Assembly: GCF_050948215.1 (NCBI RefSeq)
Contig: NC_135164.1
Span: 5,957,116-6,021,115 of the forward strand
DNA: 64,000 nucleotides
Source of the DNA: Halictus rubicundus
Lineage: Eukaryota; Arthropoda; Insecta; Hymenoptera; Halictidae
Direction of reading: 5' to 3'
Shown one piece after another: positions 36,547 through 49,550 of the stretch; within the stretch, counting starts at the first letter, position 1; every line of letters starts with the position of its first letter. The translations under genes and the position numbers were made by a program. The notes under the pieces were generated by a model. It was not told the DNA's origin and did no database searches. It worked only from the letters and a program-made list of their open reading frames with translations.

Positions 36547-36893
36547 TAGGCCGATGGCGGGGTGAGAGTCGGCTTACTACGCGGTGAAACGCTTCCACGG
36601 CGTTCAGTCGTCAGCGATCAGACCGCCGGGCAGTGTGAACCTTCCTGGGCAGTCTCTCTTCATCCAGTCCTTCTCTGCTGCTTCCCTCTTGGACAACGCG
36701 CACCGATAACCGCCTCGGAAAGCCGGAGGATCGGTTTCGCGATGGATTTATCCGAGCTTCCGGTAGTCGAGGGCCAGCCTTGCAACCGTCGCCGGCCACC
36801 GAGTACCATTCGCTTTTTCACCGGAACGTCCTCGTGAAGCATCGTTCGAACATCATCATGCTCGTCCGTCTACGGGAAAACACTTCGAACGTC

Positions 36894-36894
36894 A

Positions 36895-36921
<27 letters not shown>
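36894..36921. repeat. (CT)14 microsatellite
   Basis: Uninterrupted CT dinucleotide run in the downstream half of the candidate leader. Confidence 0.95.
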
Positions 36922-36926
<5 letters not shown>

Positions 36927-37598
36927 TCGAGCTTCCGAGGACTCGGCGCGATCGGCGACGACTCGGCCTCGCTGGGAACTCGAGGGTCGCTGACAGATAC
37001 TAACAGATGTTCGGGAAGATCTGCGACGAACGATGCTCGTTGATCGAATCCTCGCGAGACAGTCGGATTTCATCCTCGTCGACCGAAGACGAACTCTAAG
37101 CAGATCATTCTCGAACGCCTCCGGCTCTCCGGCTTATCGAATCGTACCAGTGACGTCAACTCAGTGAAGAACAAGGCAAGGACGTTCGAATGGTTTGTGC
37201 GACACCGTGTCGAGCCACGTGGTGCTTCCGAATCGTGTGAACCGACGACGTCTCGCTCGATCCCCGGAGAAGGCCGCTCGACGATCGGCAGTAGTCGACG
37301 ACGGTGTCACCGTTTGAAGATGTAGTATACCTTCGCCAGGTATGTGGTGCCGTTTTGGAATCGTTACGCAACCGACCGTTATGCCAAGACAACCGGTCTC
37401 CTGTCGGCGAACTGAAATATATTTTTGCACTGAGTGCGGGCTAGTGCAGAAAGAGAAACGCAAACGACGGCAGAGCAAAAAGTAATGTGTGATAAAAAGT
37501 GGGGACAAACGCGACGCGAGCGACAGAGCACCGACTGTCGCCTGCGTCGTTGCTACATCTCGACGGCATCGACAGATCATCGGTTTTGCGAGAGTGAG

Positions 37599-39372
37599 GT
37601 AAGAGACACCGCTTTAATAAACTCGATCCCCTGAAATTTCCCCACGCATCGGTTACGTCGTTCATCCCCTGGATCGTTCAAAACGACCCCGAGCACTCGT
37701 TTCTCTTGTCCGAGCGAACATGGCAGGTCTAGGCTGTCTTCGGGTACCGTTCCCAACGGGCAGCGAATTCCTCGGCTCCGGGCAAACTTGTCTGGCCAAA
37801 CAAGTCTCGGATTTCGCTGACACTCCCGAGCAAACAGTTTCCCAAGTGGAAACAGATCCACCTGTTAGGCAAACGGGCGGCTGACCGCAAATCTTCGTCC
37901 GAAACTGCCGGCTCGAGAAGAGTCCACCTGTAGCGCGAGAACCGTCTCTCGCGTGTCACCGAAAAATTTGCCCGCATCGAACAAAAACCGGAGCACGTGT
38001 TCCCGTGGTTCAGGTAACGGCGCCCTCCGGCTCGGTCGCATTGTATCCTCGAAAATAGCGAGGCTCCTAATCCTGCGCTCGCCGGATCCACGAGTCAAGT
38101 GTTCCCATTCAGCACGGAAAACCGTCCGAGACACGTGCGACTACCTGTCCCGAAAATCCCGTCGTTCGAAAACCGATTTTCACACGACAACGAGCGATTC
38201 TTCCGCCTTTCAGTCGCGCAAGAAGCAGCTCGTGATCAAACTTGATCCCGCGTCGAGAGAACTATCAGGACTGCTATTAATCACACGCGATCAAGCTGTT
38301 AGAGACGGATATCTCCGGCAATGCTTCACCAAGTCCCCGTCAGACTCGCGTAACCGTCGTATTTTTCTCCGACGTCAAGCCGAAACGTCATCCTCCATAA
38401 TTCATCGGCGGACGGTTTCGAAATTGCGCCGCGTTTCGAAACGACCGGCTACGATCGGCGCGGATCGTTTTCGAATGAAATTTTTCGATGGAACGAACGG
38501 AATTCTGGAGAAACCTCGAGCCGCTCGAAACGCGAATCCGCTTCGTTTCTCCGGCTAGAAACTCCGCGCGGTTAATTGACCGAGACCCGCGAAATACGTT
38601 TGCCCTCGTCTTTTCCGTTCGGTTTTGATTTCGTTGGAATTTGGTTTCACTGAAATGCACAGAATGCGAAACGTTCGAACGCGGTCTCGAACGCAATCGT
38701 CCGCAGCCTTGGACGAAAGATCTGCCGTCGGACGGCCGACGGGAATTTGTCCGCGTCATTCGGAATCATTTCACGACGGTGATAAGTGGACTGATCTTTA
38801 TGCGAAATAGAAATTTTTCATGCGAATCACAAGTTGCAGCGAAATAGAAATTTATTTCTTTTCTTAATGCGTTTGGTTGGTTGAACGGAGTGTAGCGGTG
38901 TCTTCAAATTTTTCTGATATTTTTACTGTCTCAAATTGCACCTAGCAATTCTTGCCATAAATAAATCCGCTGTCTAGTGATAAGTTACGCGGTTAGTCGG
39001 TGCAGAACTTAACATTTTTGCAGAATAATCCAGCGAATGTCTAACTGTGTTTTGATTAAATGTGGATTTTGTTGCTTTTTGAACACGAAATTATATTGAA
39101 GTAGAAATTGTATTGTTTTCTGAGATGATAGAGAAGACATTTTGCGTTAACTTTGGTGAGATTCTCTTTCACACTGATTCAAGATATATTATTTCGTGAT
39201 GTGCCCCAAACTGTACATATTGTGCGTTTGTAGTGTTTTTACTTTTTCGGCACAGAATGCCGAACGAAGTTCAATGAACTTTTGGTTTATCAACAATTTT
39301 TAGTTTAATAACCTCTTGCAGTGAAAGAGTTTTAGTCTCAGAAACAGTGCTTTCATTTTAAATTGTTCTGAA
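37599..39372. other. Probable start of first intron; nothing else recognised
   Basis: It follows the 37598 donor. GC-rich and stop-poor until about 38.8 kb, giving chance frames of up to 201 codons on the plus strand overlapping minus-strand frames, then abruptly AT-rich. Confidence 0.4.
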
Positions 39373-39950
39373 GTAATGCTAGATGCTCAAAATTTCGTAT
39401 TTCATACGTTCCTCATTCGCATCAAGTCAAGAAACTTGTCTCCACAAAGTTGATTTGTTCATAGAAAAATCACCTACGATAAAATTTAAAACACAAAATA
39501 CCAGATATTGTTCTCTAATCTTTAGTATGCTTCTTCTGACGCCATAGTAATGCCAAATGTGGAAGCGTGCTTGCATTTTAGCACCAGTCACAAGAATAGG
39601 ACCTAATTCTGTAAAAACTGAAATTCTAAATCAATTAAACTCCCAGTACTATCTCAATTTTATTTTATTTTATTCCTTCAGAATTGGCAGGATTAGACTC
39701 AATTTGTGGGCGAAGACAAAGTGTCTCCGTTTCAAAACATTTTAAAATTATGGCAGCTAATCAAAATTTCGTGTATTAAACGTTCCCCGTGACAAATAAG
39801 ACCTATTTTCGCCAAATTAAACATTTTCTTTCGAAAGATCGTCTTTCACTTACGAAAATTAAAATATAAAATACCAAATGCTGTTCTCTGATCATTCCAA
39901 GTTCCGTAAAAACTGAGGCCTCGAAGAGTCAAAAAAATCGAATGAAGCGC
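39373..39950 (+). repeat. Diverged tandem duplication, about 370 bp
   Basis: TCAAAATTTCGTATTTCATACGTTC (in part) near 39387 recurs in changed form near 39762. AAAATACCAGATATTGTTCTCT near 39497 recurs as AAAATACCAAATGCTGTTCTCT near 39869. GTAAAAACTGA occurs at about 39611 and 39906. Spacing shrinks from about 375 to 295 bp along the unit, so the copies carry indels. A possible third fragment with AAAATTTCGCGTGTAAAG is at about 40989. Confidence 0.45.
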
Positions 39951-42900
39951 TCCGTAATTCAAAATCGACCAGTCTCTGAATGCCATCTGAATGTTCAAAG
40001 GTCTCTTCAGGATCAGAGACAATTTCCTCTCGCCACCGGGTACGGTCGTCGTAGGACATGAAGGGTTGAGTCGTCGAGCGGACGTTCCGCGGGCCCGTTT
40101 CGAAAGTCCGGGGACTTAAACACTTAATCCGGTGTCACCGGTCGTATCAGATATCGGTTGTGAATGAAATCGATGCGATCGATTGGTCGCTGGTCCCCGT
40201 GAGTAATGCGTCTTGACGAAAATAAAGGCTCTCCGGCAGCCGAAGACAATCGTGCCACGATTCCCGTACAAGCTGCGGTTCGGTAGATACCCCTGGCGGC
40301 CGAAGGGGCCTTCTCGGGGCCTTATAGGGGCCATTATCCGATCGTGGAATTCGAGATCTGGCCCTTTCAGCCGCGCGTCAAATTATCCCTGAGCACAATG
40401 CGCCCGTTGATTGATATCTTCAGTCGTTGCTGTTGTAACGTGGCCTGGTCCGCGTTCGTTCGCCTCCTTTTTCTTTCCTTCTCTTTTTCTTCTGCTCTCT
40501 CTCTCTCTCTTTCTCTTCCTCTCTCTCTCTCTCTGTGATGTATCTTTCTCTCCCTTTGGCTTCGGTCTGTCCTGCTCCTCGGCCGACAGCCTCCTTGTTG
40601 CTCGTTTTTCTTCTTCCTTTTCGGCCGTCCCGTGCAGCGGCCTCGTACAAAGCGAGTGCCAAATATTTCTAGTCCGTGGATCCACTCGGCCTTTCTACTT
40701 GATTTATTCTAAACCTCCGGCTTTCTTTGCCCTCTCCCCCCTCTCTCTCTCTCGTTGTCTCTCCGAAAATCGGCTCGCTAAATCTACCGATCACCTCCAG
40801 CGACAATCTCGATCGAACTTTTGATCCTGAGGAAATTCTAGCTTCTAGAAGAAATACAACAGTAATTTATGTTAATACTTCCCTTCTATTTGGAACATTT
40901 TCCCTATCCTGGAAATGCAGAAAAATTCGCATTCAGATAACGACAGTCTCGAACCTAGGAACCCCATGGATTCAACAATCCATGAAACAAAATTTCGCGT
41001 GTAAAGTTACTCCCCTAAGTCACAGCCCCGAAGACACCCTACGAGAAATAATTCTCCTAAATATCTACACAGAATATCTCTTAGACTAGGAGTTATTAGA
41101 ACGGAGTTGCAACGAATTCAGAGAAGAAATCTGAGAATGCATTTTTGTGAAATTCCAACAAGTGCGCAGCAATAGTTCCACTCCAGGCAACGCGGACATG
41201 GTGGACGTGGGTCCAGAGAATTTTTCGAAACGTAAGACGTCTCATTCTGATTTTCGCACGAAACAGCGCGTTCATTCGGAAGCTGGTCCACTGTGAAGCG
41301 CAACGTCCGTCACTTGAAATGAGCTCGCGGCGCAGAACTTCGTATCCCGAACGACACTCGGCGGCTCCCAGCGAAGTTGCTCGTCCACCAGCGAAAGAAC
41401 TATCGTTCGCGGAGTTATGCTGGCTGTCTACACGCGAGTCAGACTGGAAAGCAGCTCTCTCACGCTCCCGTCCGCGCGAGAGCAAAGTTATCCTCGCGTT
41501 CCGCGGACTGCCGGTCGACAGCTATTGGCATATAGGAGCTGTCGGGACTGTGTGTTCTCAGGTGTGCGTTCGCTAACGAGAGCCTAACCGTTCTCATCAA
41601 GTTGACACGCAGCATTAAGTCCCGCGAGCGAGAACGCAGGAACGACTGGTATTCGGTATCACCTGCAGCTGCCTCGAGAAATGTCTCGGGAACGACACCC
41701 TAATCGTCGGAAATTACGCATGGCCGAATTAGGTAATTACATCGCGCGGAGGACTATCCATTTCTATCTTAGCCGGCCGTTCCATCTCGGTATAATTAAC
41801 TGGAGTCGGACCGTATAATGCCAGGTTCCTCGCGGAGGCGAGACTGTGGCTACGAAATTCGTCCATTTTACGGTGCCGTCCCTTTTTGCCGTTTTGTCCG
41901 TCGACCCTCGTTCTATTCCGCCGCTCTTGTTACACGCGGCCGTATTGTTCCTTGACTGGAACTCTCGTGACGTTTGATTAATTGTATCCCCGGTAAAAAT
42001 TGAGCCCTTCGTACGTTCAGAATCGGTGGAAAATCGTCAAATTGCCGATTAAAATAGAAAAGAAACGAGAAAATTCTGTGAAATAAAATTGGATGACGGA
42101 CACTAAATCGTCGAGAGCAGTTATCTCGGCTGGTTAAGGGACCCGTTCATCTTAATGGGGAGATCAAACGTGCGCCGAAAAATATCGGAGCTCCGTTTAT
42201 TCGCTAAGGGTCGAACGCCGGGGTTGGCGCGACGCGATTTTCCGCAAGAGGTATTTTCGACAGTCTTCGGCGTGCACACTCGCAGCGGTCGCGAATCGCG
42301 TTCTCGCCCGTTTCTCGCGTGCATCAACGGCTTTTTCCCCCGTCGTATTTCAAACGGCCGAAGGGACGTCGAACGACCGGAAGCGAGTTTTCCGCGCCGT
42401 CGCCGCCGGCAGCGTCCTCGCTGCAGCTTCAAGTGGATTTTTCTCGCTTTTCCACTGGCTGCCGGCGTAACGAGGTTACGCCTTAAGTATTTGCTCGTCG
42501 ATTCCACGATGATGGCTGCAAACGGGCCGCCGGAGGATGCCTAGCCCTCCACCCGGAGCCTCTCATCCCCCGCGGACCTCCATCGGCTCTTCGAAAAATT
42601 CGCCATCCGGAAAAAAGTTCTACGTGACTTTTCCTCCGGCGAGAGAGAGAGAAAGAAAAAGAGAGAGAGAGAGAAAGAGAGAAGGAGCTGCTCTCTTCCC
42701 TGACGCACTCGAAATACTTCAGAGACACTCGAACCGTACAGCTACTACCACGCTCGATGACAAAGTCAAATAACTCGCGTGTGTTCCGACACGATTTAGC
42801 CACTCCTGCCATCTTCTTGGCGTTTTGGTACGCGAGTCGGTGGGACTCGTGGAGAAATTTGTTATTCAACTCCTTGGAATTAATTAATTAACTAATAAAT

Positions 42901-45433
42901 AAGATTTAGTCGAATTTTTTAATACACCGACACGAGCAAAACGAGCTGCTTTTGTTAGTGCCAGTACGATCGAATGACTCCCCAGGCATTGCGACTTCAA
43001 TTTTTAAAACACTTTTCCGGATAACAGTTCATGATAGAGCCACTTAGGTTTGCAGCAAATTTTTCGAGATCACGTCGTAAAATCGATATAATCCCGATCG
43101 AAGCCCCGGGAAAAGTGATCCGTCCGTGCCCGAAGGTGTTAATAAAAAATAATTGCACTGTAGGCTTTTATCGGTCGATTTAATGACGAGAAAACAATTT
43201 CTGAGTTTAATGGGATCGTTATCGCGTTTCCAGGCCAATTAAGAAGTGATTTTTGCGTCGCGATGTGAAATAAAATGGTGTAACGCGTCAAGTTTTGTTG
43301 TTCAGTGTTTTGTCATATTTTCTTAAAGTGTTCGTAACGCGCGATATTATTGAAAGTGCCGACGTCTTCGTGAAATGGAATACGATCGAATAGGTTAGGG
43401 TCGAAGATCCGAAAGATTCGATCGTTTACAGGTGTGTGTGCGATCCCTTTCACCCCTTTCGAGGCAGTTCGATACCTAAAGTTTCACGAGGGCTGCCGTT
43501 TCAGGTCATGCGTGGCGTATAAATATTGTATATAAATAAGCACCGCCTAAACGCGCTTATTTATGTGAATTTTATGAAAATCCAGCGAAGGGGTGAAAGC
43601 TGGGACGGGAGCTGTAACGATCGGAAACCGTTAGGAGCTTGCCGTGTAGCTGGGAGAAGTATACAGTGGTATACTTAACCAGTTCACACCGCTTAAAAAT
43701 TATTACGAGATTATTTTCAACCCTTGCTGCCGTAAGACTATTTTTATTCGCGTCCGGACAAAGTCAGTCTTCTTCTCGGATTTTCTGAGCAAGGTGATCA
43801 GTATCACTTCAGTCAATAAAGATCGTTCAGATCGTTAAGGAAAAATTATTTTAAGGAATTAGAAACGATGTCCTTAATAGCAAAATTGTATCATTAAGAC
43901 GAGATCAAACCTGGAGCAGAATTTTATAAATATGGACAATGGAAATCGAGTTTGTTTTGAAGTAAATACGAATGAGGCAACAGTCAAAACGACTGGTCCC
44001 TAATTTTCTCTTTCACAATTGCTGAAATTATAAGAATATTGAAATGTTTGGATGAACTTATTTATTGAAGCCCATGTTAGAATAAAATTATTATAAAGCA
44101 ATATACGATCAGATGCATTTCCAGTGTTAAATATAATATATACAGTTGAAATCGACTTTAGAATAAAATACGAGTATAGCTGGTTGAATTATTTTAAAAC
44201 GAGCAAATTTTTGTCTGAATGTGGAGAGCTGAATTCGGATTTATTCTTAAGAAAATGCGAGAAACAACGTGCGAAGGAGCAACATTTTCCGAACATGCGC
44301 AATTGAGTTCTAATTTATTTCGAAGAAGCTACGAATCAATGAAGAACTTTCGAATTGAGACGGACAAGGTGCGAATACGATAATGGTCACCGGGGATTTG
44401 TTTATCGAGATGGTTACAGTGGCTGGGTCCGTGAGAAACGAAAGGATGATCGTCTTATGCTAATGGCGGCGAAGGAAAAACACCCTCGGGGAATTTTCTC
44501 ACGGGATCCGGTAGTCTAAGGAATATTAATAGGTCCCCGATCCATCGGTCTTCGACACGAGACCGAATTCCTCCGTGATGAAGGGTTAAGGGCGACGCTG
44601 GACCATCTGTGTACCTTCTGACGAACCTTCTCCGTATTCTATTAGCATGCCCTCCTCTCGCGCGCATTATAATATGATACACGCAGGATCCATCCCGGGT
44701 AATATTTATTCGAAAAGGGGAACAGGTAAAGGGTACCTCGAGAAAACTACCTCTACGAGCAAACACACTCACACACGGACATATACCACTCTCTCTCTCT
44801 CTCTCTCTCTCCCTCTCTGTCGGATCTCTCGCTAGATTGTTTCGTGTTTGCGCTCCTGGAATTAAACCGAGAAGAACGCGTGTTCTTGTATTCATGAGAC
44901 TCTAATCGGGAACTTTATTGCCGCTCGAACTCCGTTCGTGACTTTCGCGTATTACCGAAATCTTGTATTTCATTCGTTATGCCGACTCCTTTCACGGTAC
45001 TCGTGTGGTCTTATCATCGCAGATTTATGTATTAATAAAGTTGTACCGGGGATTTATGGCACTGCTGTTGCTCGAGGAAAGACGCTTTTACATCAGTATT
45101 TATATTAGAATTCATAAAAGTATCGCTGATTATTCGGGAGATCTGTTGTCTTTCACGCGAGAGAAGAGCATCTCGTTAGACATTTTATGTTACCCGGTGT
45201 ACAAATTGTTCTTCGCCCTTTGTTCGGTAACAATCGTCCCACGACAAATTAGTATCCTCCTGCTGACACGAGAACGTCAATTTAGACAAGCATCCGTGGC
45301 TTAGTAACGGCAATAAAATTATATGAATGCTATAAAATGAAACAGAAAGATACATTAGATCAGCCTCTGGCAAAATTGGTAAATCGTAAAATGAAATTGT
45401 TAGCTGTCAACGTTTTACATTCTGGAATAAATT
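39951..45433. other. Probable intronic or intergenic DNA with microsatellites
   Basis: Pyrimidine-rich tract at 40466-40534, purine-rich tract at 42642-42686, and (CT)15 at 44789-44818. Open frames over these tracts (for example 40411-40824 and 40383-40685) are repeat by-products. An AAAACAG-type acceptor or donor can be found at many points, but no bounded exon with coding character is seen. Confidence 0.45.
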
Positions 45434-45622
45434 GGTAACGCTTAGCTCGTCTTCCTTGCAAAATCTGTGTCTAATTTTACATTGCTTTCTAAAAATGAAT
45501 GTATCTATCACAATGTAATGTATCCATCAAAATAAACCCTCGTGGATGCATCTTTACAATCTCAGTGTTCTTAAATTAAAAATAACAGGACCCGTCGTTT
45601 TGACAGGTTAATCTAGCGTTAA
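45434..45622 (+). mobile_element. TTAA-type miniature element, family A, copy 3 (diverged)
   Basis: The right half matches copy 1: GGATGCATCTTTACAATCTC, TTAAATTAAAAATA, then CCCGTCGTTTTGACAGG and CTAGCG before TTAA (45619-45622). The left end (TAACGCTTAG near 45436) is heavily altered. The intact right TTAA supports TTAA as the family's original target. Confidence 0.7.
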
Positions 45623-47684
45623 TAATGAAAATAAAGATCTCGAAATGCCACACGGAACGAAGTAAAAGGTCGAATTAGCCACAACAGACACAAATTATTC
45701 TTTCGTTTGTTTTACGATAGATTGGCGTCAGTGATAACATAAAATCCTCCAGAACAAAATGAAATGAAAGGTAGGATCAGCCGCAGAAATTGTTGTTTGT
45801 TCTGCAAGAAATGAAAATAAAAATCAAATGAACGAAAATAAAGAGAAATTCTGTGGACGTAACAAAAGAGGATAAATTTTGGAAGAAAGCGAGCTTGTTT
45901 CTGGTCAAAATGGGCCCGCAGGCCGATCGAAATTTCGTTAAAGGGGTCCGTGGCCGTTGCCCGGGCATCATCTTGCGCGTCTTGATGCGATTATAATGAA
46001 CGCTCGGTTTACCGATAACCTAACTCCGGGGAAAGAGTAGGAGGAGGAGGAGGAAGAAGAAGCTGAAACCGGCCGTGGCACGAAAAAAGAGAATAGGGAA
46101 ACAAAAAAAGGAGGAATGGAAAAATGCGCGGAGTCGGGCAATAATATGAGAGGGCGGGGCAGGCCGGAATACGTAATGCGCTAACAGTGAGCCAGGAGAG
46201 CGCGTCTTGAACGGAGCATGAAATTGGATTTTCGGGGCCGGGGATCGATTCGCAACAAAAACGATGTTGTTGCTTGGCCCGACGTTTTGCGATCTACCAG
46301 AGATAGAATTATATCGTGCTTCCGCGAACACGTCTTACATCGTTGTTAATTTGAATTCGCTTCGGCGCGGCGCGGCGCGGCGCGGTGCGCGGGTATCGCA
46401 CGCATTGCGCCATGAACAAGAAAATTGCCGGCCAAGGATCTCCTTTCTCGTTGCGTCGGGCCTGACACGCTAGACGGGCGACGCAACATGGAATTTCGTG
46501 CCTGCCATTATCTTCCGCAATTCGCGGCAATTATTGCTCCGTTCATTTCGAGGATCCACTCGTGGACCCCGGATTTTTATGCAAATCACTCTCGCTCTGG
46601 GTCCGCAGAACGGGCCCCCGAAAACTGGCGACAGTCTATTAGCAAACTGGGTAGAACAACACATTGTTCTTCAAGAAACGAATTCCCTAAAAATTGGGGA
46701 AGAAGCATAATTCCTCTCGGAATGTCATCGATGAATGCATCTATCCTTTGTCATTTCTACTTGTGCTAGAAAAACACATTCTTCTAGGGCAAATATATTT
46801 CAGAAGTGTTAAACAGAAATATTACGAAACGTGATTGTTTCATGCATCCATTGCTCGCTATTACTATCGATATTTGTCCATAATTAACTGCTTTTACTCG
46901 ATTATGTTCCATCTGAAAACGCGTGGCGCGATTGCCAAGGCCTGCAAATATCGGCACAGATAGGACCAACCGGTACTTAATAAGAAAATGAAGCACGTGT
47001 TAAGTAAATGTCCAACGCGAACACAGGAAATATTTATGGTCGGTGTGTGTAAATATTGGCACAGATGGAACGGTTCTTGACCACTCGGAACGCTTTGAAT
47101 AAAGTGGAAAGTGGACTGAATAACATTTTACTTGTATCGTACAACGTCTTTTAAATATTTCCGAATATCGTGGGATAATTATGTAAACGATCTCCGGAGA
47201 AAGCAACGCAAAATTGTTTTCGGACCAGCTCTAAATTATTTTCTTTATTTCTTGTTCAGCATGCTGCTGCGGAGTTGTTTCAGCACGCTCGTTACGATGT
47301 CATCTGCAGAAAAAAAGAAACGCTCTGCATTCGGTCGTCCCAGATTCTCGCATTTAGTATACCGAACATTACACGCTCGTCGAACATTCCTCGACGTTGC
47401 TCGTCGTTCGGTAATAAGACTTTCCGCGTAACGTGCAATTTCTACAGATGTTATTCTTTAACATCCTGTGTTTATTATAATTCCAGAAACGGCGGTGCTC
47501 GAGGCGTTTTTAAACCGTCCCACGACAAAGCAACGGCGTTTCACTTTAAGTATACGTTGCCTCCGTTGATCCTTAAAAGCAAAGTTGCGAAATCCGTACG
47601 GTTGATACCGGAGCTCTCGGAATAATAATAATAATTACTATTAAACGGGAGCGCGGCGCGAAAACAGATCCGTATCCTGTGCCT

Positions 47685-47685
<1 letters not shown>
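45623..47685. other. Non-coding stretch with GC pentamer and GGA/GAA runs
   Basis: (AGG)/(AAG) runs occur at 46037-46060 and a (GGCGC)n run at about 46364-46384. No supported gene. Confidence 0.5.

Positions 47686-47740
<55 letters not shown>
47686..47740. repeat. (GA)27 microsatellite
   Basis: About 55 bases of uninterrupted GA repeat lie 168 bp upstream of the candidate micro-exon. It generates RERERE and SLSLSL peptides in chance frames on both strands. Confidence 0.97.
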
Positions 47741-47743
<3 letters not shown>

Positions 47744-47907
47744 GAGAGAAAAGGGGATGCGAACGAACGGTTGTCGCGCAGAACGAGAGATTCGTGTGAA
47801 TTCTCGAAAGAGAAAGTGCCGAGTAAACGCGGTTTCAAATTCCTCCGCCGAAACTTTGCGAAATAACGTCGTAATTAATTCTGTTCCTTTTTCTTTGATT
47901 GTTTCAG

Positions 47908-47950
47908 GTGTGACGCTCGATAGGAAGTGTAACATGTATCTAGTGGACCG
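47908..47950 (+). other. Candidate 43-nt micro-exon
   Basis: A long pyrimidine tract ending TTTGATTGTTTCAG (47894-47907) is an excellent 3' splice site. Forty-three bases later CCG|GTAAGAAT (donor GT at 47951) is an excellent 5' splice site. One of three frames is open and reads VTLDRKCNMYLVD. It contains an ATG at 47934 with A at -3 (AACATG) that could start a protein MYLVDR continuing in the next exon. Joined to the 37598 donor, the upstream leader frame hits TGA at once, so the exon is either leader plus start codon or belongs to a different isoform. I cannot name the gene from six residues. Confidence 0.4.
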
Positions 47951-49550
47951 GTAAGAATCTTCCGTGAAACGGTAGGAGATTGATCGAACAGTGTCGCAAG
48001 TATTCTCGCTGCACGAGCTCCTTTTCTTTCATTCGCATAACGTTCGATCATAGTGGAGTGGTCGTGCCGTATGCTGTTACACGTTCGTTCAATTTTTCAC
48101 TAATTCACTCGTCGACTTCTACATCAACACAACCGCATCAATTAAACTCGGCTCGCTGCGAGAGATTCGATTCCCCATACAATTTCAGAAAATTTACAAC
48201 GCTGTCTACAAACAAGCAGGCGGAATAAAAATTCCGCAAACTTTAACGCCTACCGTGTGAATAGGATTTCCAATAATTGCGACGTACCAAAAGGTAGCTT
48301 AGAGAACTTCTTTTATTTTACAATCCCAAAGGAAATTACTATATAACGTCCCCGGGGTTTACAATCAAAAAATTACCGTTGCTGTCGTGGGATCCGTTGA
48401 AAACTCTAGTCTACTTAAAAATTATGAGATAATCGGACCCGCATTTTGTTCTCTGCTCATCTCTCTGTCGCTTCTCAAGTTGTCCCAGCAAGACAAAATT
48501 GTCCGCATCAGTCGCAAGATGTAGGAGCCTGACGTGGACATTGATTTTTCGTTTTTCGAATGTGACTGATTTCAATCATGCGGTCGGACGTGTGTTAATG
48601 CGCCGCACGATTCCCCCGCTTCGCCGTGGAAATAATGAAGAACACCCGGTTAGAACGTTAATAATAACAACATTGTAGCACACGGGGGTCCGCCGGTCAC
48701 TCGGTTCGCTGTACCGCAAAGGTATCGCACAGCCGGGGCCGAAAAAGACACCCGAGAGGGGGGTCCAGAAAGTTGGAGGACCCCATAAGATTGTTGTTGG
48801 GGTTTTCGAGAGGGGGGGGGTGAGGGGAGGAGAGATGGTGGTCGGTTGCGTCACCGAGTGAATTCGAGGCGCCTCGGAATCCGGCAAGACGATACGGCCC
48901 TGGTCTCGGTGGGTAGATAGGGTATAATCATGGCGGGTTTCGTATCTCGAAGGGGCACACGGGAAGATGGTCCAACATCTGCCGCTGCAGGGAATCTCTG
49001 CCCACATGCTGGCCGCAGTGGTTGTATGTGGGCACGCACACGCGCAAAAACCGACATGGCTACGGGCCCGGGGAACGTCATGTAAATTCATTCGAAACAC
49101 ATGGCAGGGCCCCGAAAGGGTTCTCGATCGAGGAATCCGAGGAACCGTAGCTCTGACGGGGAAAGGGAGAGGAGGGGAGGGGAAGGAGAGGGGGGGGGAA
49201 GAGCACCGGTAAAAAGGCCAGATGATAACTTTGACTTACAAGTTAGATTTCGACGTCTCTTCATGTAGCCGTTCGAACGCGCCGCCGAGCTCACAGTCGC
49301 GCCGATTCGTTTCTTTAATCGTCTTCCAGTGCCCCTCTTCCAGTGTCAAGCTATACGGGGCCCCCAGTTAATTGGCTGTCTCGATGCGTGATAAATAACC
49401 CGTCCAATCGCGCGCCGCCAACAACATTTCCGAAAATTCCTCTCGTCTCCAGGCAAGCCCGTTCCGTTAGTTCTAGCACCAGAAAGTGTCGATCTTGCCT
49501 CGTACCGTACCTCGTGACGTTTTTTCTTTTTTTTTTCTTTTTTTTTATAG
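47951..49550. other. Probable intron; nothing else recognised
   Basis: Follows the micro-exon donor. GC-rich G-runs at 48.7-49.2 kb give a chance 174-codon minus-strand frame. A pure pyrimidine tract at 49518-49546 leads to the next candidate acceptor. Confidence 0.45.

Larger units (their letters stand above)
34867..37598 (+). other. Candidate 5' leader exon(s) of an unidentified gene
   Basis: This GC-rich block, unlike its flanks, starts at the Inr/DPE promoter and ends at two strong plus-strand donors, CCAG|GTATGTG (exon end 37339) and GAG|GTAAGAGA (exon end 37598). It contains (CT)n at 36361-36378 and 36894-36921 and (GA)n at 36520-36546. A second Inr-like TCAGTC at 36604 and a donor-like G|GTGAGAG at 36562 allow shorter versions. 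Open frames of 150-206 codons occur in all registers here (35.3-36.3 kb) and contradict one another, so I read the block as non-coding leader. The last frame before the 37598 donor would stop immediately if joined to the micro-exon at 47908, again fitting a leader with upstream short frames. Confidence 0.35.

Noticed and set aside
48576..49100. 174-codon minus-strand frame
   Set aside because: GC- and G-run-rich DNA with low stop density. No domain or splice context.
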